Of a stretch of 64,000 bases of DNA, positions 32,477 to 41,044 are shown piece after piece (positions within the stretch are counted from its first letter, which is position 1; each line of letters begins with the position of its first letter). This stretch comes from Erwinia endophytica. Its GTDB lineage: Bacteria; Pseudomonadota; Gammaproteobacteria; Enterobacterales; Enterobacteriaceae. The notes beneath the pieces were generated by a model. It was not told the origin of the DNA and did no database searches. It was given only the letters and a program-made list of their open reading frames with translations. The position numbers were made by a program, and so were the translations under genes. The stretch spans positions 248,001-312,000 of the forward strand of contig NZ_RQVV01000057.1 in assembly GCF_009295515.1 (NCBI RefSeq), in the 5' to 3' direction.

Positions 32477-33931
32477 TCAGTTGTTGGGTTGCGGCAGTGG
32501 CTCATCCTGAAAATGCTTTTTGAAGTGTTTTTCGATCTGTTCCAGCGTTTTCCCCTGAGTTTCCGGGGCAAAGAACACCGCGAAAATCCCCCCAGCGATG
32601 CCAATTAACGCGAATAAGAAGAAGGTCATTGTCAGGCCAATGCCTTCCAGCAACATGGGAAACATAAAGGCGATTGAGAAGTTAGTCATCTGCATGGCAA
32701 AGACCGACAGGCCATTAGCCATGCTGCGAATGCGCATTGGAAACATCTCCGACAGCAGCAGCCAGGTCACCGGCGACAGCGCGCCTTGCTGGAAGCATAG
32801 AAACACCAGCATGCCCATCAGTACCAGATAACTACGCAGTAGGTCGGGATGACCGTTGATCGTTTCTGGCATCAGCCAGGTCAGCATGCTGATAGTCAGC
32901 AGCGTGCAGGTACAGCCAATCTGACCAATCAACAGGAGTGGACGTCGCCCAAAACGGCTGAGCAGCATAATACCGACAAAGGTCATGATAACCGAGATGA
33001 CACCGTTGGCGATGGTGGCCAGTAATGATGCGTGGGTACCGAGTCCGGTCGCTTTTAACATGGTCGGCGCGTAAAACATGATGGTATTAACGCCTGAGAG
33101 CTGTTGCAACATGGCGATACCGATGCCCAGCAGCACCAAACGTTTCATCCATACTGAAATGGTTTTCTGACGGCGGGCATGTTTCTGACTTTTGGAATCC
33201 ATTGATTTGCGGATGGCGGCCATCTCTCGTTCAACCATGCGTGAGTGGTGGGTACGCTCCAGTACGTCACGTGCTTCACTATAGCGCCCATGCATGGCGT
33301 ACCAGCGCGGCGTATCAGGCAAGAATAGCATTCCCACCCACAAAACGACTGCCGGGATGCAGGCCACACCCAGCATCCAGCGCCAGGTCGTTTCGCCTCC
33401 CCAGACTTCATTGATGGCGGCATTACTGGTATAGGCAATTAATTGACCGGAAACAATCATCAGTTCCTGGAGCGTGACAAATTGCCAACGGCGGTTAGCT
33501 GGAACGATTTCGGCAATATAGATTGGTACGATTGCGGCGGCACCTCCCACAGCCAGGCCCAGGATGAAACGGAACATAATCATGGTAATGACGTTGGGGG
33601 CCATGGCGCAGCCGAGTGAGCCGAGCATAAAGATTATCGCCATGACGAGAATGATTTTTTTTCGGCCAAAACGGTCAGAAACGCGCCCGGCACAGACGGC
33701 ACCGAGAGCGGAACCGAGAAGTAGAAAACTGGTCACCATACCGGTGGTCAGCGAGGTCAGATGCAAATCCTGCTTCATGAAAAGCAGGGCACCGGCAATG
33801 ACCCCGGTATCATAACCAAACAGTAACCCCCCCAATGTAGCAATAAACGCAATTACTTTTACCAGTGGTTCGGTCGGCGGCGACAAGGTTGGCGTCGTAC
33901 TGGCTGTACCGATGTTCGATGTATTAGTCAC
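32477..33931 (-). CDS. MFS sugar porter (sugar/inositol:H+ symporter-like)
   Basis: A 484-residue inner-membrane transporter with 12 predicted spans. Sugar-porter signatures are present: GYDTGVIAGALLF in helix 1, GRVSDRFGRKK between helices 2 and 3, PDTPRWYAMHGR before the central loop, QQLSGVNTIMFYAP in helix 7, and PETQGKTLEQIE after helix 12. The pattern is close to the bacterial inositol and arabinose transporters (IolT and AraE types). The substrate is not decidable. There is no catabolic operon beside it; the IS91 remnant is downstream. Confidence 0.85.
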   Translation of the reverse strand: MTNTSNIGTASTTPTLSPPTEPLVKVIAFIATLGGLLFGYDTGVIAGALLFMKQDLHLTSLTTGMVTSFLLLGSALGAVCAGRVSDRFGRKKIILVMAIIFMLGSLGCAMAPNVITMIMFRFILGLAVGGAAAIVPIYIAEIVPANRRWQFVTLQELMIVSGQLIAYTSNAAINEVWGGETTWRWMLGVACIPAVVLWVGMLFLPDTPRWYAMHGRYSEARDVLERTHHSRMVEREMAAIRKSMDSKSQKHARRQKTISVWMKRLVLLGIGIAMLQQLSGVNTIMFYAPTMLKATGLGTHASLLATIANGVISVIMTFVGIMLLSRFGRRPLLLIGQIGCTCTLLTISMLTWLMPETINGHPDLLRSYLVLMGMLVFLCFQQGALSPVTWLLLSEMFPMRIRSMANGLSVFAMQMTNFSIAFMFPMLLEGIGLTMTFFLFALIGIAGGIFAVFFAPETQGKTLEQIEKHFKKHFQDEPLPQPNN

Positions 33932-34074
33932 AAGTAACTCCCTGGCTAACGTATTATTGTGGTCATTGAGTGATCAAAGTCACATTCCTTACTTAATTTA
34001 ATTAACATTGACCATTTTAGTAGGAAAAACACGAAATTAAATTCCAATGTCGAGTGAATCGGCGGGACTGAGTG

Positions 34075-34108
34075 GGGAAAAGAGACTGCCGGAGCGTGTT
34101 CCGGCAGT
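34075..34108 (-). terminator. Terminator of the 125-residue ORF
   Basis: A perfect 9-bp stem, ACTGCCGGA (34085-34093) with TCCGGCAGT (34100-34108), lies just after the stop codon. On the minus strand a short T run follows it. Confidence 0.6.
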
Positions 34109-34114
34109 GAGTTA

Positions 34115-34492
34115 TTACCTTTGCACATCTCGCATTCGCTGGGAAACGGCGTTGCCCCAGGCCGGTATTTTTCTGGCGGGTGATCGTTGATAGCTCTCAG
34201 ACTGTGTTGATTGTGCGGCATGGGTTCCCTGTTTGAACGTTAGCGTTCGCTCAGTCGCATGAGTGTTGTACTCATGTAGCCATGCCAGGTACTGTTCCAG
34301 CACCTGAGTGGTATTTTCCCCAGGCTGAGTGGTGCGGATATACAGTTGTGCAGACAGGCATGAGTTATCCTGAATGTAAATTTCATACATGTTGTTCCAC
34401 GCTGGCGTACCTGGATGCTCACGTAGCACGACATCATTAAAGTGCAGGTGCTGCCAGCGCATCAGTCTCTGATAAAAATGTGTTTTATCCAT
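34115..34492 (-). CDS. Hypothetical protein, 125 residues
   Basis: Not recognised. It starts MDKTHFYQRLMRWQHLHFND and is soluble, rich in H, Q and Y in the first 90 residues, with a basic, low-complexity tail (SYQRSPARKIPAWGNAVSQR). No signal peptide or membrane span is seen. A dedicated terminator follows, and the upstream region is AT-rich like a promoter region, which supports a real gene. Neighbours (a sugar porter and a kinase) give no clear functional clue. Confidence 0.5.
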   Translation of the reverse strand: MDKTHFYQRLMRWQHLHFNDVVLREHPGTPAWNNMYEIYIQDNSCLSAQLYIRTTQPGENTTQVLEQYLAWLHEYNTHATERTLTFKQGTHAAQSTQSESYQRSPARKIPAWGNAVSQRMRDVQR

Positions 34493-34919
34493 GACGGATT
34501 AACCGCTCCGTTTTTCTAGTGATAATAAGTCAAATTAATATGTACCCGTTTCATTGCTAAAGGATGTGGGCTGGATAAATCTAGTTCAAAACCGTCATTT
34601 CGCCAGTCAACCGTGTTTTTTAGAAGAGGGCTAACCGCCTGTTCGATTTTATTTAATGTATTGAAAATTAACATTTAATGCCTGTCTGGCTGGAGAGGCC
34701 TGTTCCATTTTGTTTGGTGAAATGTTCACTCAGTGCCTGGTGTGGGGATAGTTATCATGAATAAGCACTCAATGGATGCAAATTTTTAATTAACTAATTG
34801 ATGTTTAAATAAAATGATACGGAGTGTGGCAGATAGCACGCATTGCAGAAATATTTTTAGATTTATCTCACTATATCTGCCGGTAATATTTGGAACTATT
34901 ATGACGGGGGAGGGATCTC
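34493..34919. other. AT-rich intergenic region, no gene seen
   Basis: About 430 bases with many stops in all frames. It should contain the promoter of the 125-residue ORF at its left side. I see no RNA gene or insertion-sequence end. Confidence 0.5.
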
Positions 34920-34990
34920 AACGAAAAGGGGGTGATGAACATTCACCGCCCGGAAATACGATAGCGTCGTGTTAGCGCAGGTGAACATCA
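34920..34990 (-). terminator. Possible long-stem terminator of the kinase gene
   Basis: GGGTGATG and TTCACC (about 34930-34947) pair with GGTGAACATCACCC (34980-34993) apart from a 4-base bulge. The right arm overlaps the kinase stop codon, and a T run follows on the minus strand. The loop is long, so confidence is modest. Confidence 0.4.
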
Positions 34991-35851
34991 CCCGAGGCGA
35001 GCCAGTCTTAATGCGCCTGATAACGCATCTTCGTGGCCAGGGACGATTTTTTCCCTAAGAGGTTGTGGTAACCAGGGAAGGAGCGGCGTGGCCAGGCCGC
35101 CCATCAGAGCCAGTGGACCATGATTGCGCTGGCGTAGCGCGTTGGCCATCAGTACTACCTCAGCGGCGTTTTCGGCGATCAGTGTTTCGGCAAGTGAATC
35201 GCCCTCACGTGCGGCCTCGAAAACCCAGGGTGAAAACTGTCCCCAGTCGCCCGGTGTTGCACTTTTGCTCCAGTTAAGCAGGGTGTCAGGCGAGTGGCTG
35301 AAATGGTTCATTACTCGCCTGGTGAGTGCGGTGGTAGGGAACAGTTCTTCATGCGCCAGTAGCGATTTGCGCAGTAGTCGTTGACCGAGTATTGCCCCTG
35401 ATCCCTGATCGGACAGCATAAAGCCCCAGCCGCCTATGCGGTGAAAGTTCTCGCCATCCCAGGCGGCCCCCTGGCTGCCGGTACCGATGATCAAAACCGC
35501 GCCGGGTTCAGCGCGATGTGCCCCGATACAGGCAATATCCACATCAGAAAGGAGCTGGATCCGCGCAAAAGGAAAGCGAGAAAGATGCAGGCGAGCACTG
35601 GCCGAAGGAACGTTTGCTCCCGCCAGTCCCAGTACGGCTACGGTTCTTTTTTGGGCGGATAATGGTAATCCGGCAGTCAGGAAGGTTTTTTCAATCAATA
35701 AGTTAAGTGTCTTCAATGCACCGTCAAAGTCGGAGTAAACGTTCGCGGCGCCGCCTTTACATTCAGCCAGTACTGTGCCGTCAACGGCTGTGAGTCGGGT
35801 GCGACAATGTGTGCCGCCGCCATCGATTCCGAGCAAAAATTCTGATTGCAT
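34988..35851 (-). CDS. BadF/BadG-family N-acetylglucosamine or glucosamine kinase
   Basis: A 287-residue ASKHA-fold sugar kinase. LGIDGGGTHCRTRL is the phosphate-1 motif, LIIGTGSQGAAWDG the phosphate-2 motif, and GGWGFMLSDQGSGA is the sugar-site segment of the glucosamine-specific branch (GspK type). It should phosphorylate an amino sugar in the cytosol, feeding salvage of chitin or peptidoglycan sugars. ATP is the likely donor. No transporter or chitobiose gene is beside it. Distinguishing GlcN from GlcNAc needs assay. Confidence 0.8.
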   Translation of the reverse strand: MQSEFLLGIDGGGTHCRTRLTAVDGTVLAECKGGAANVYSDFDGALKTLNLLIEKTFLTAGLPLSAQKRTVAVLGLAGANVPSASARLHLSRFPFARIQLLSDVDIACIGAHRAEPGAVLIIGTGSQGAAWDGENFHRIGGWGFMLSDQGSGAILGQRLLRKSLLAHEELFPTTALTRRVMNHFSHSPDTLLNWSKSATPGDWGQFSPWVFEAAREGDSLAETLIAENAAEVVLMANALRQRNHGPLALMGGLATPLLPWLPQPLREKIVPGHEDALSGALRLARLG

Positions 35852-36041
35852 GAGCCTCCCGTGACTGATGTTGATACACCAGATTGTGAAAACAACGGGC
35901 TATTTTGAGCAAAACAATGCGATAAAAAAAGTTAAATCGTAATAACAAATAAATATGCGTGTTTTATACGCAGTACATCGGTTTATTTGCCATGTATTGT
36001 GGCCCAGAGTGCTTCAACCCATGCTAACGGTTGTCTGAGGG

Positions 36042-36242
36042 TTAATTTACCCTGGTATTTTCGCTGCCATGGCTACGGTAAACCTCACCACAGATTAGTA
36101 CTGCGTTGGGACGTCGTTCATGGATACGATCAGCGGTACGTTGGCAAGCTACGCGAGTGGGAAAAATATGTTCAGATACTGGCAAGGCATCACAGGCATC
36201 GTGACCACAGGCGCTGACGAGTAATACGAAACCAATCAACAT
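36042..36242 (-). CDS. Small putative lipoprotein, 66 residues
   Basis: I start it at the ATG at 36242 (MLIGFVLLVSACGHDACDAL) because GGAG lies seven bases upstream; an earlier start adds six residues. The hydrophobic N-terminus ends in VSAC, a possible lipobox, and the mature part has two further cysteines (VACQRT and LICGEV) that could form a disulphide in the periplasm. I do not recognise a named family. It stands alone between the kinase and a decayed gene. Confidence 0.6.
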   Translation of the reverse strand: MLIGFVLLVSACGHDACDALPVSEHIFPTRVACQRTADRIHERRPNAVLICGEVYRSHGSENTRVN

Positions 36243-36321
36243 AGTCCACTCCATTGACATACCAGACCAATGTTAAGTATAGGTCAAGTGTGAGACGGCG
36301 GTGATTTATGGAGAGCAACTG

Positions 36322-36560
36322 ATGTATTTTCGTGGACTTTCAGCTTTTCCCCTTACTCCCTGTAATGCCAGGGGAGAGGTTGATGTACTGGCGCATTGCG
36401 TACGGATGATGCGGTGAAACTAGTCCAGGACGCCGGGCAAGCTGGGGGGACGCGCCCGTTTCTTACACGCCATTGCGGGAAGACGTGTTGCAGCTTATAC
36501 CGCCGTCACGCAAAGCACGTCGCGGCAGAGATTCAGTGGATTTTCCAGCCTGTTCTGCCC
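36322..36560 (+). pseudogene. Remnant of a DHDPS/NAL-family (DapA-like) gene
   Basis: The first 31 codons read MYFRGLSAFPLTPCNARGEV then DVLAHC, the start of a DapA-like aldolase, and stop at 36417. In the next frame RTDDAVKLVQDAGQAGG matches a later segment of the same family, and a third frame gives SYTPLRED, the following segment. A stretch of perhaps 60 codons is deleted between the first two pieces, and the Schiff-base lysine region is gone. The gene is dead. The right end is approximate. Confidence 0.7.
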
Positions 36561-36734
36561 GTCTCGATGTTGTCATATTTTAAAATTTTACCGGATGTGA
36601 ATGAATCGAAATAAAACACCTCTGGCGGCTACGATTAATCTTAGTTTTGAGGTTGTGCAGCCGGTTTTAAGAACTCGTTAAGTTTCTTGTGGCCTATTAG
36701 AAGGACTCTATTTTGCCAGAGGTTGCCTATACCT

Positions 36735-37328
36735 ATGTTGTTATCCACGTTCTCTTATATCAAAGCTAAGACCGATTATTTGCAGGAATTCATTTCTAAT
36801 CCACGGAAAACAGGGACCATCGCGCCATCTTCCACGGCGCTGTGCAAGGCCATGTCCGACGCGGTGGACTGGGACCGCTGCGAGCGCATCGCTGAACTGG
36901 GGGCTGGAGATGGTGTATTAACTCGCCATCTGTTGCGGCGGATGCGGCCAGATGCGGAGCTCCTGGCGTTTGAAACTAATCCCCGTTTTCATCCTAAACT
37001 GGCGGTGATTAGCGATCCACGCCTGCGGGTAACGGAAGCTTCTGCTGAAACGTTGAATGGAGAATATGACGCCATCTTCTCCGGTCTGCCGTTGCTGTCT
37101 TTACCGCACTCTGTCCGGCACGCCATTCTGGAGCGTGCCGCAGCTCAGCTCAGTGCTGAAGGGGTGTTTGTACAGTTTCAGTACACCTCGCTTTCCGAAC
37201 CGCTGCTCTCTGGCTACTTTGCCTGGAATCGTACGCGGGTACTTTGCAATCTTCCCCCTGCGTGGGTTTATCGTTGTCACTCGCTCGATAATTTGCCGCA
37301 GAACCCTCGTACTGGTGCCGTAATATGA
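36735..37328 (+). CDS. SAM-dependent methyltransferase, PmtA-like
   Basis: A 197-residue class I methyltransferase. I start at the ATG at 36735 (MLLSTFSYIKAKTDYLQEF), since the preceding 16 codons look non-coding. FISNPRKTGTIAPSSTAL is the typical entry of phospholipid N-methyltransferase-like and KsgA-like proteins, followed by the SAM-binding AELGAGDGVLTRHLL and the acidic end of strand 2, LLAFETNP. The catalytic target is unknown. Phospholipid headgroup methylation is one possibility; E. coli lacks such activity. Confidence 0.75.
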   Translation: MLLSTFSYIKAKTDYLQEFISNPRKTGTIAPSSTALCKAMSDAVDWDRCERIAELGAGDGVLTRHLLRRMRPDAELLAFETNPRFHPKLAVISDPRLRVTEASAETLNGEYDAIFSGLPLLSLPHSVRHAILERAAAQLSAEGVFVQFQYTSLSEPLLSGYFAWNRTRVLCNLPPAWVYRCHSLDNLPQNPRTGAVI

Positions 37329-37402
37329 CCGGAGCATGACGTTTAGATGGCAATCTTCGGTGGGTCTGCCAGGCTTATTGTTATCCACAACAGGAGGAGA
37401 TA

Positions 37403-37633
37403 ATGAGCACTGACACTGAATTACCGACCTCAAGCGAGGACGAAGTTTGCAAGATTATTGGCAAAGCGGTGGTTGAACTGAGCATCACGGGACAACCAGT
37501 CAGCAAGACCACACTGGCTTTGAAGTTGCTGGTGATGGCGGATCAGGACCATGATGAAGAAAGAATTCTGCTTTACTGGATTGCCCGTAAGGCAATCAAC
37601 CCGCCACATCGATTTGCCTCAGCTGCATTTTAA
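37403..37633 (+). CDS. YmgB/AriR-like small regulatory protein (copy 1)
   Basis: A 76-residue helical protein, MSTDTELPTSSEDEVCKIIG, with the pattern of the biofilm/acid-resistance YmgB (AriR) family: an acidic N-terminus, an AVVELSITGQPVSKTTLALKL middle helix pair, and a terminal helix ending near YWIARKA. AGGAGGAG precedes the ATG at ideal spacing. In E. coli the family affects biofilm and acid resistance, but similarity is weak at this length. A second member is at 42957-43205. Confidence 0.6.
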   Translation: MSTDTELPTSSEDEVCKIIGKAVVELSITGQPVSKTTLALKLLVMADQDHDEERILLYWIARKAINPPHRFASAAF

Positions 37634-37662
37634 CGGCAGGGGGCAACCCGACGGTCTGCCGG

Positions 37663-37696
37663 AAGAACGGCCACTCATGACTGAGTGGCCGTTCTT
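37663..37696. terminator. Strong bidirectional terminator between convergent genes
   Basis: A perfect 15-bp inverted repeat, AAGAACGGCCACTCA (37663-37677) with its complement at 37682-37696, and a 4-base loop. It lies midway between the stops of the YmgB-like gene and the acyltransferase. Confidence 0.85.
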
Positions 37697-37704
37697 GTTT
37701 CTGC

Positions 37705-38742
37705 TCAGGTAATCCGTCGCAGCCATGGAACCTGTCGTAGTAGCCAGACGATAGCGGCTGAGATGATAAAACAAGCCACTGACACTAATGGGATGGTCAG
37801 GGTGGAGTTGTATCCTTCGAAGTTGATGCTCAATTCCCGCAGGAGTGTCTCCAGTACCATAATATGCACGAAGAAAATCCCCAGGCTCAGTCGTGACAAC
37901 GTCCGGATCAGGTTTAACACCCATTGACTGTAAGAAAATCGGGCATTGAGCAGCATAAAGAAGCCAGCCAGCGATACCACGACCAGTGTTGGCGCCGAAT
38001 AGAACAGGAAGACTTTGTTTGGAGAAAAGGTACTGATCGACAATGAATAGGTCATCACTGCGGTTAATATTGCCGAGAGGATGAAAACAATCGTTGAGAT
38101 GGTCACCTTCGGATTCACCTTAAAGCGTCTGATCACACCACCGAGAATGTAGAAACCTGACAGGTACACCACCATATCAATATTGCTTGGGGTTGGGATG
38201 TGATGGCCTTCCAGCAAGTTGATCTTAACGTTATCCAACAGCATATAAAACGAGGCCAGAACAAACCATACGGTCAGCGTATAATTGACTCGTTGGCGGC
38301 TGCCATTCTGAATGAAGGTGTTCAGGAGTGGGGTGACCAGGTACAGCAATATCATGGTGTAAATAAACCACAGATGTGGATAGGCTGGGGTGCTGAGCAA
38401 TGCCAAAATGCTGATGGGGGCTTTGTTTTCATTGACGTACTCATTATAAACCAGATAAATAACCGACCAGACAATCAGCGGAATAACTAAGTTCAGCACG
38501 CGGACTCTTAGCGTACTGAGTAGCGACTCGTTTTTATTTAATGAGGCGTAGCCGGCAATCAACAAAAACAACGGAAATGCAGTACGTCCCAATACCTCGT
38601 ACATGACCGAAACTGACCATGCCAGATGGAAATAGCTGAAAGGGATCGCTGCCGTATGCAGCAGAATCACCAAAAATGTTGCCGCCACCGTGAGCAGCTT
38701 AAGATTGATCGTTTTCAACACCTGAGTCCTTGCCATTATCAT
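37705..38742 (-). CDS. Acyltransferase-3 family membrane O-acyltransferase
   Basis: A 345-residue integral membrane protein with about ten hydrophobic segments. The N-terminal VILLHTAAIPFSY carries the family histidine, and GRTAFPLFLLIAGYASLNKN follows, the segment that precedes the conserved helices of acyltransferase-3 proteins. HLWFIYTMILLYLVTPLL is also typical. It resembles WecH-type proteins that O-acetylate surface polysaccharide. The target glycan is not identifiable; there is no polysaccharide operon nearby. A second ATG two codons in (38736) is also possible. Confidence 0.8.
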   Translation of the reverse strand: MIMARTQVLKTINLKLLTVAATFLVILLHTAAIPFSYFHLAWSVSVMYEVLGRTAFPLFLLIAGYASLNKNESLLSTLRVRVLNLVIPLIVWSVIYLVYNEYVNENKAPISILALLSTPAYPHLWFIYTMILLYLVTPLLNTFIQNGSRQRVNYTLTVWFVLASFYMLLDNVKINLLEGHHIPTPSNIDMVVYLSGFYILGGVIRRFKVNPKVTISTIVFILSAILTAVMTYSLSISTFSPNKVFLFYSAPTLVVVSLAGFFMLLNARFSYSQWVLNLIRTLSRLSLGIFFVHIMVLETLLRELSINFEGYNSTLTIPLVSVACFIISAAIVWLLRQVPWLRRIT

Positions 38743-39067
38743 GCTCTGACGTGGCCAGCCAGATTATCGTCAGTGGGCTAAAGGTATCATATTCCGTTGT
38801 CCTGACGTATCGTCGGGCAAGAAAAAAGCGCAGATTGTGGCCGGAGAGGGACATTTCATTGCCGTGACTTGACGGTGATACATTATATCGGTGCTTTGAA
38901 AGGCGTGGCTCCCTGTTAATGAATGACATTAATCTTTGTTTGTCACCGCCAGACTTAAGCGAGGGAAATGACTGACATGAAAAAGTTAGCGTCTGTCGGC
39001 CAGGCTATTCCGATATAAATTGTGATTTTTTCAGGATAAAGACCGTGGGCAATGTGGCGATATCTAC
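38743..39067. other. Intergenic region upstream of the DUF305 gene
   Basis: About 325 bases between divergent genes. The left side should hold the acyltransferase promoter, and the right side leads into the CueR-like promoter. No gene is supported. Confidence 0.5.
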
Positions 39068-39098
39068 TTGACTTTCCCCTTGCTGGAAGGTTCAGGAT
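39068..39098 (+). promoter_or_regulatory. CueR-type (MerR-family) copper-responsive promoter
   Basis: TTGACT (39068-39073) and CAGGAT (39093-39098) are separated by 19 bases, the overlong spacer typical of MerR-family promoters. Within it lies the dyad ACTTTCCCCTTGCTGGAAGG (39071-39090, plus T), almost identical to the CueR operator of E. coli copA (which reads ACCTTCC, CCTTGCT, GGAAGGT). The downstream gene starts 40 bases later. The activator gene itself is not in this window. Confidence 0.8.
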
Positions 39099-39137
39099 GG
39101 GGAGATACACATCCGTTTACCGATGAGAGAAGCCACA

Positions 39138-39497
39138 ATGAATAAGCGACTTTCCTGCATGATTATCCCCCTGATGTTATCCATTTCTGTTCAGGCGGCG
39201 GAAAAGATGTCGATGCCGATGAATGAGGGACTCGACGAGACTCCCGCGCAGCAGAGCTATCAACAGGGGATGGATAAAATGCACCATCAGATGATGGCTG
39301 GTATGGAAGAACGCGATCCGGATATCGCTTTCGCGAAAGGCATGATAGCACATCATCAGGGCGCGATTGATATGGCCAAAACTGAGCTGAAATATGGCAA
39401 CGATCCAGAGATGCGGGCGTTGGCACAGGCCATCATCAAGGCGCAGCAGCCGGAAATTGACCAGATGCAGAACTGGCTGAAACAACGGAAAAAATAG
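39138..39497 (+). CDS. DUF305 periplasmic protein, probable copper-stress gene
   Basis: A 119-residue protein with a signal peptide (MNKRLSCMIIPLMLSISVQA) and a DUF305 domain: FAKGMIAHHQGAIDMAKTEL followed by AQAIIKAQQPEIDQMQNWL. The mature part is rich in methionine and histidine (MSMPMNEG, MDKMHHQMMAGME), which suits copper binding. DUF305 proteins such as CopM have been linked to periplasmic copper. The CueR-like promoter just upstream supports induction by copper. I start at 39138; an ATG five codons earlier lacks a better site. Confidence 0.85.
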   Translation: MNKRLSCMIIPLMLSISVQAAEKMSMPMNEGLDETPAQQSYQQGMDKMHHQMMAGMEERDPDIAFAKGMIAHHQGAIDMAKTELKYGNDPEMRALAQAIIKAQQPEIDQMQNWLKQRKK

Positions 39498-39593
39498 TGC
39501 GACATAAACAATGAAGGACGCGTAGAAAAAGGTGATCTGTAGTGGTGAAAGTTGTTAAAATTAATTTTTTATGCTTTTTTCACGGAAGCCGCT

Positions 39594-39788
39594 ATGACAT
39601 CTGAAATTTCCCACCCGTCCAGCAGTCCAAAACAAGCTGCGCTGCAATTGGTGATTGAACTGGTTCGTGCCGGTAAGCTGAGTCCGCTGCAGGGCGATGC
39701 CTCAAATATGATCTCAATTTACGAGCAGTTCAAAGCGCACTTTGAAGCAGATAAAAACAGGCACGCGGCGGACTCTGCATTTTCCTGA
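39594..39788 (+). CDS. Hypothetical 64-residue protein
   Basis: Starts MTSEISHPSSSPKQAALQLV and continues as one likely helical domain (IELVRAGKLSPLQGDASNM, ISIYEQFKAHFEADKN). No signal peptide is present. The ATG at 39594 follows GGAAG at a good distance; upstream codons look non-coding. A hairpin closes it. Its size and helical pattern recall small regulatory proteins, but I cannot name a family. Confidence 0.6.
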   Translation: MTSEISHPSSSPKQAALQLVIELVRAGKLSPLQGDASNMISIYEQFKAHFEADKNRHAADSAFS

Positions 39789-39795
39789 TGGATTA

Positions 39796-39816
39796 ACGGG
39801 CGGTTTTGTCGCCCGT
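39796..39816 (+). terminator. Hairpin after the 64-residue ORF
   Basis: ACGGGCG (39796-39802) and CGCCCGT (39810-39816) form a perfect stem with a 7-base loop, eight bases past the stop. No T run follows, so termination is uncertain. Confidence 0.45.
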
Positions 39817-39886
39817 ACCGGACATGACAGCAAAGACGCGTCCGGGACAGTCCCGTTATCTCCCCGTCGGGGACAGATTATTTACT

Positions 39887-40675
39887 GGGTCATGTATTCA
39901 ATCCGTTGAATATCATATAAATTCCCCGTTTTTATCAAAGGGATTCTGATGGCTAAGGTTGATGTAAAATGTCCATTTTGTAAGCAAGCAGACCCAGTAA
40001 AAAAGCATGGACAGGGGGAGTGCCGGGCATCAACGTTATCGCTGTCAGGCATGCTGCCGAAGCGTTCAACGTGAATATAAATACCGTGCCTGCCAGCAGG
40101 GCATGAAGGATCAGATCATTGATCTTGCCATGAATAATGCTGGCATTCGCGACACTGCACGAGCATTGCCTATCAGCATTAATGCCGTTGCGCACACACT
40201 AAAAAACTCTCGCCGAAAAACGTCACCTCTCTTCCACTGGATAATCAGCACATTCAGCGCATTTGCGAAGTGGATGAAATGTGGTCATTTGTCGGCAATA
40301 AAAAGAAGCAACGCTGGCTGTGGTACGCATGGGAGCCTCGTCTAAAACGGATTGTTGCCCATGCTTTTGGTCGCCGGAGCAAGAAAACACTACGCACGTT
40401 ACTGGGGGGCTTTCAGGTTTTAATGTGGCCTTCTGGTGTACAGATAATTTCAGTGCTTATGACGTGTTACCGAATGAAAAGCACATCACGGGTAAGCTTT
40501 ACACACCACGAATTGAGCGTGAAAACCTGAACCTTCGTAACAGACTAAAATGACTGAACCGCAAGACACTGGGGTACTCAAAATCAGCTGAAATGCATGA
40601 CAGGATCATTGGTACGTTTATCGAGCGTGAGCATTATGCATCGTAATTCCAATCATCACATTGAATACACAACCC
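39887..40675 (+). mobile_element. Decayed IS1-family element
   Basis: Ends GGGTCATGTATTCAAT (39887-39902) and its near complement at 40660-40675 match at 14 of 16 positions. The 789-bp length and an insA/insB-like gene pair fit IS1 (about 770 bp). I see no 9-bp target duplication in the flanks, which suggests an old insertion or a later rearrangement. Confidence 0.8.
39949..40646 (+). pseudogene. IS1 insA/insB transposase, frameshifted
   Basis: InsA starts MAKVDVKCPFCKQADPVKKH and, after a frame change, continues GHQRYRCQACCRSVQREYKY. InsB is seen as VDEMWSFVGNKKKQRWLWYA, then after another shift as CTDNFSAYDVLPNEKHITGK and YTPRIERENLNLRNRLK. A stop interrupts it before LGYSKSAEMHD and the true end REHYAS. 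At least two frameshifts beyond the programmed one and one stop make it inactive. Confidence 0.8.
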
Positions 40676-40978
40676 TCTCTGAGCGCGAGTGTAGATTACC
40701 TGGCAGTCAGATAAATAGTAGATTATTCGCTATCTATATATTAAATGGTTATAAAAAGGCGTTATTGGTTATAAATATTGTCGGTCCAGCGTCAGCCAGA
40801 GCCCAGACGTAACAGCGGCGACATTATGCAACATAGGCGGAGAACCTCAGTCAGGCATAGCACCACCACCGCCAGCGAAAAGGTCATCACGTGACAACGA
40901 ATCATGATGACCCCGTTGAGTGTAGGGCTAATTCTCCTGCGGTATGACGGAGAGTGACACTGGAGGAGGGCTTGTATT
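40676..40978. other. Region between the IS1 remnant and the 21-residue ORF
   Basis: About 300 bases with no gene I can support. The first part is AT-rich, the second GC-richer with no long frame. It may be the left flank of the original insertion site. Confidence 0.45.
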
Positions 40979-41044
40979 TTATCGGGCTTTCAGCGCGACC
41001 AGAGTCATGACTACGGCAAACAGAATAAAAATGGCCAGTTCCAT
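40979..41044 (-). CDS. Candidate 21-residue membrane peptide
   Basis: Encodes MELAIFILFAVVMTLVALKA ending in R: a single hydrophobic span with a basic end, as in known enterobacterial micro-proteins. AAGGAAG lies eight bases before the ATG, a good ribosome binding site. It is divergent from the I78 inhibitor gene. I know no named homologue. It is too short for codon statistics to decide, so confidence is moderate to low. Confidence 0.4.
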   Translation of the reverse strand: MELAIFILFAVVMTLVALKAR

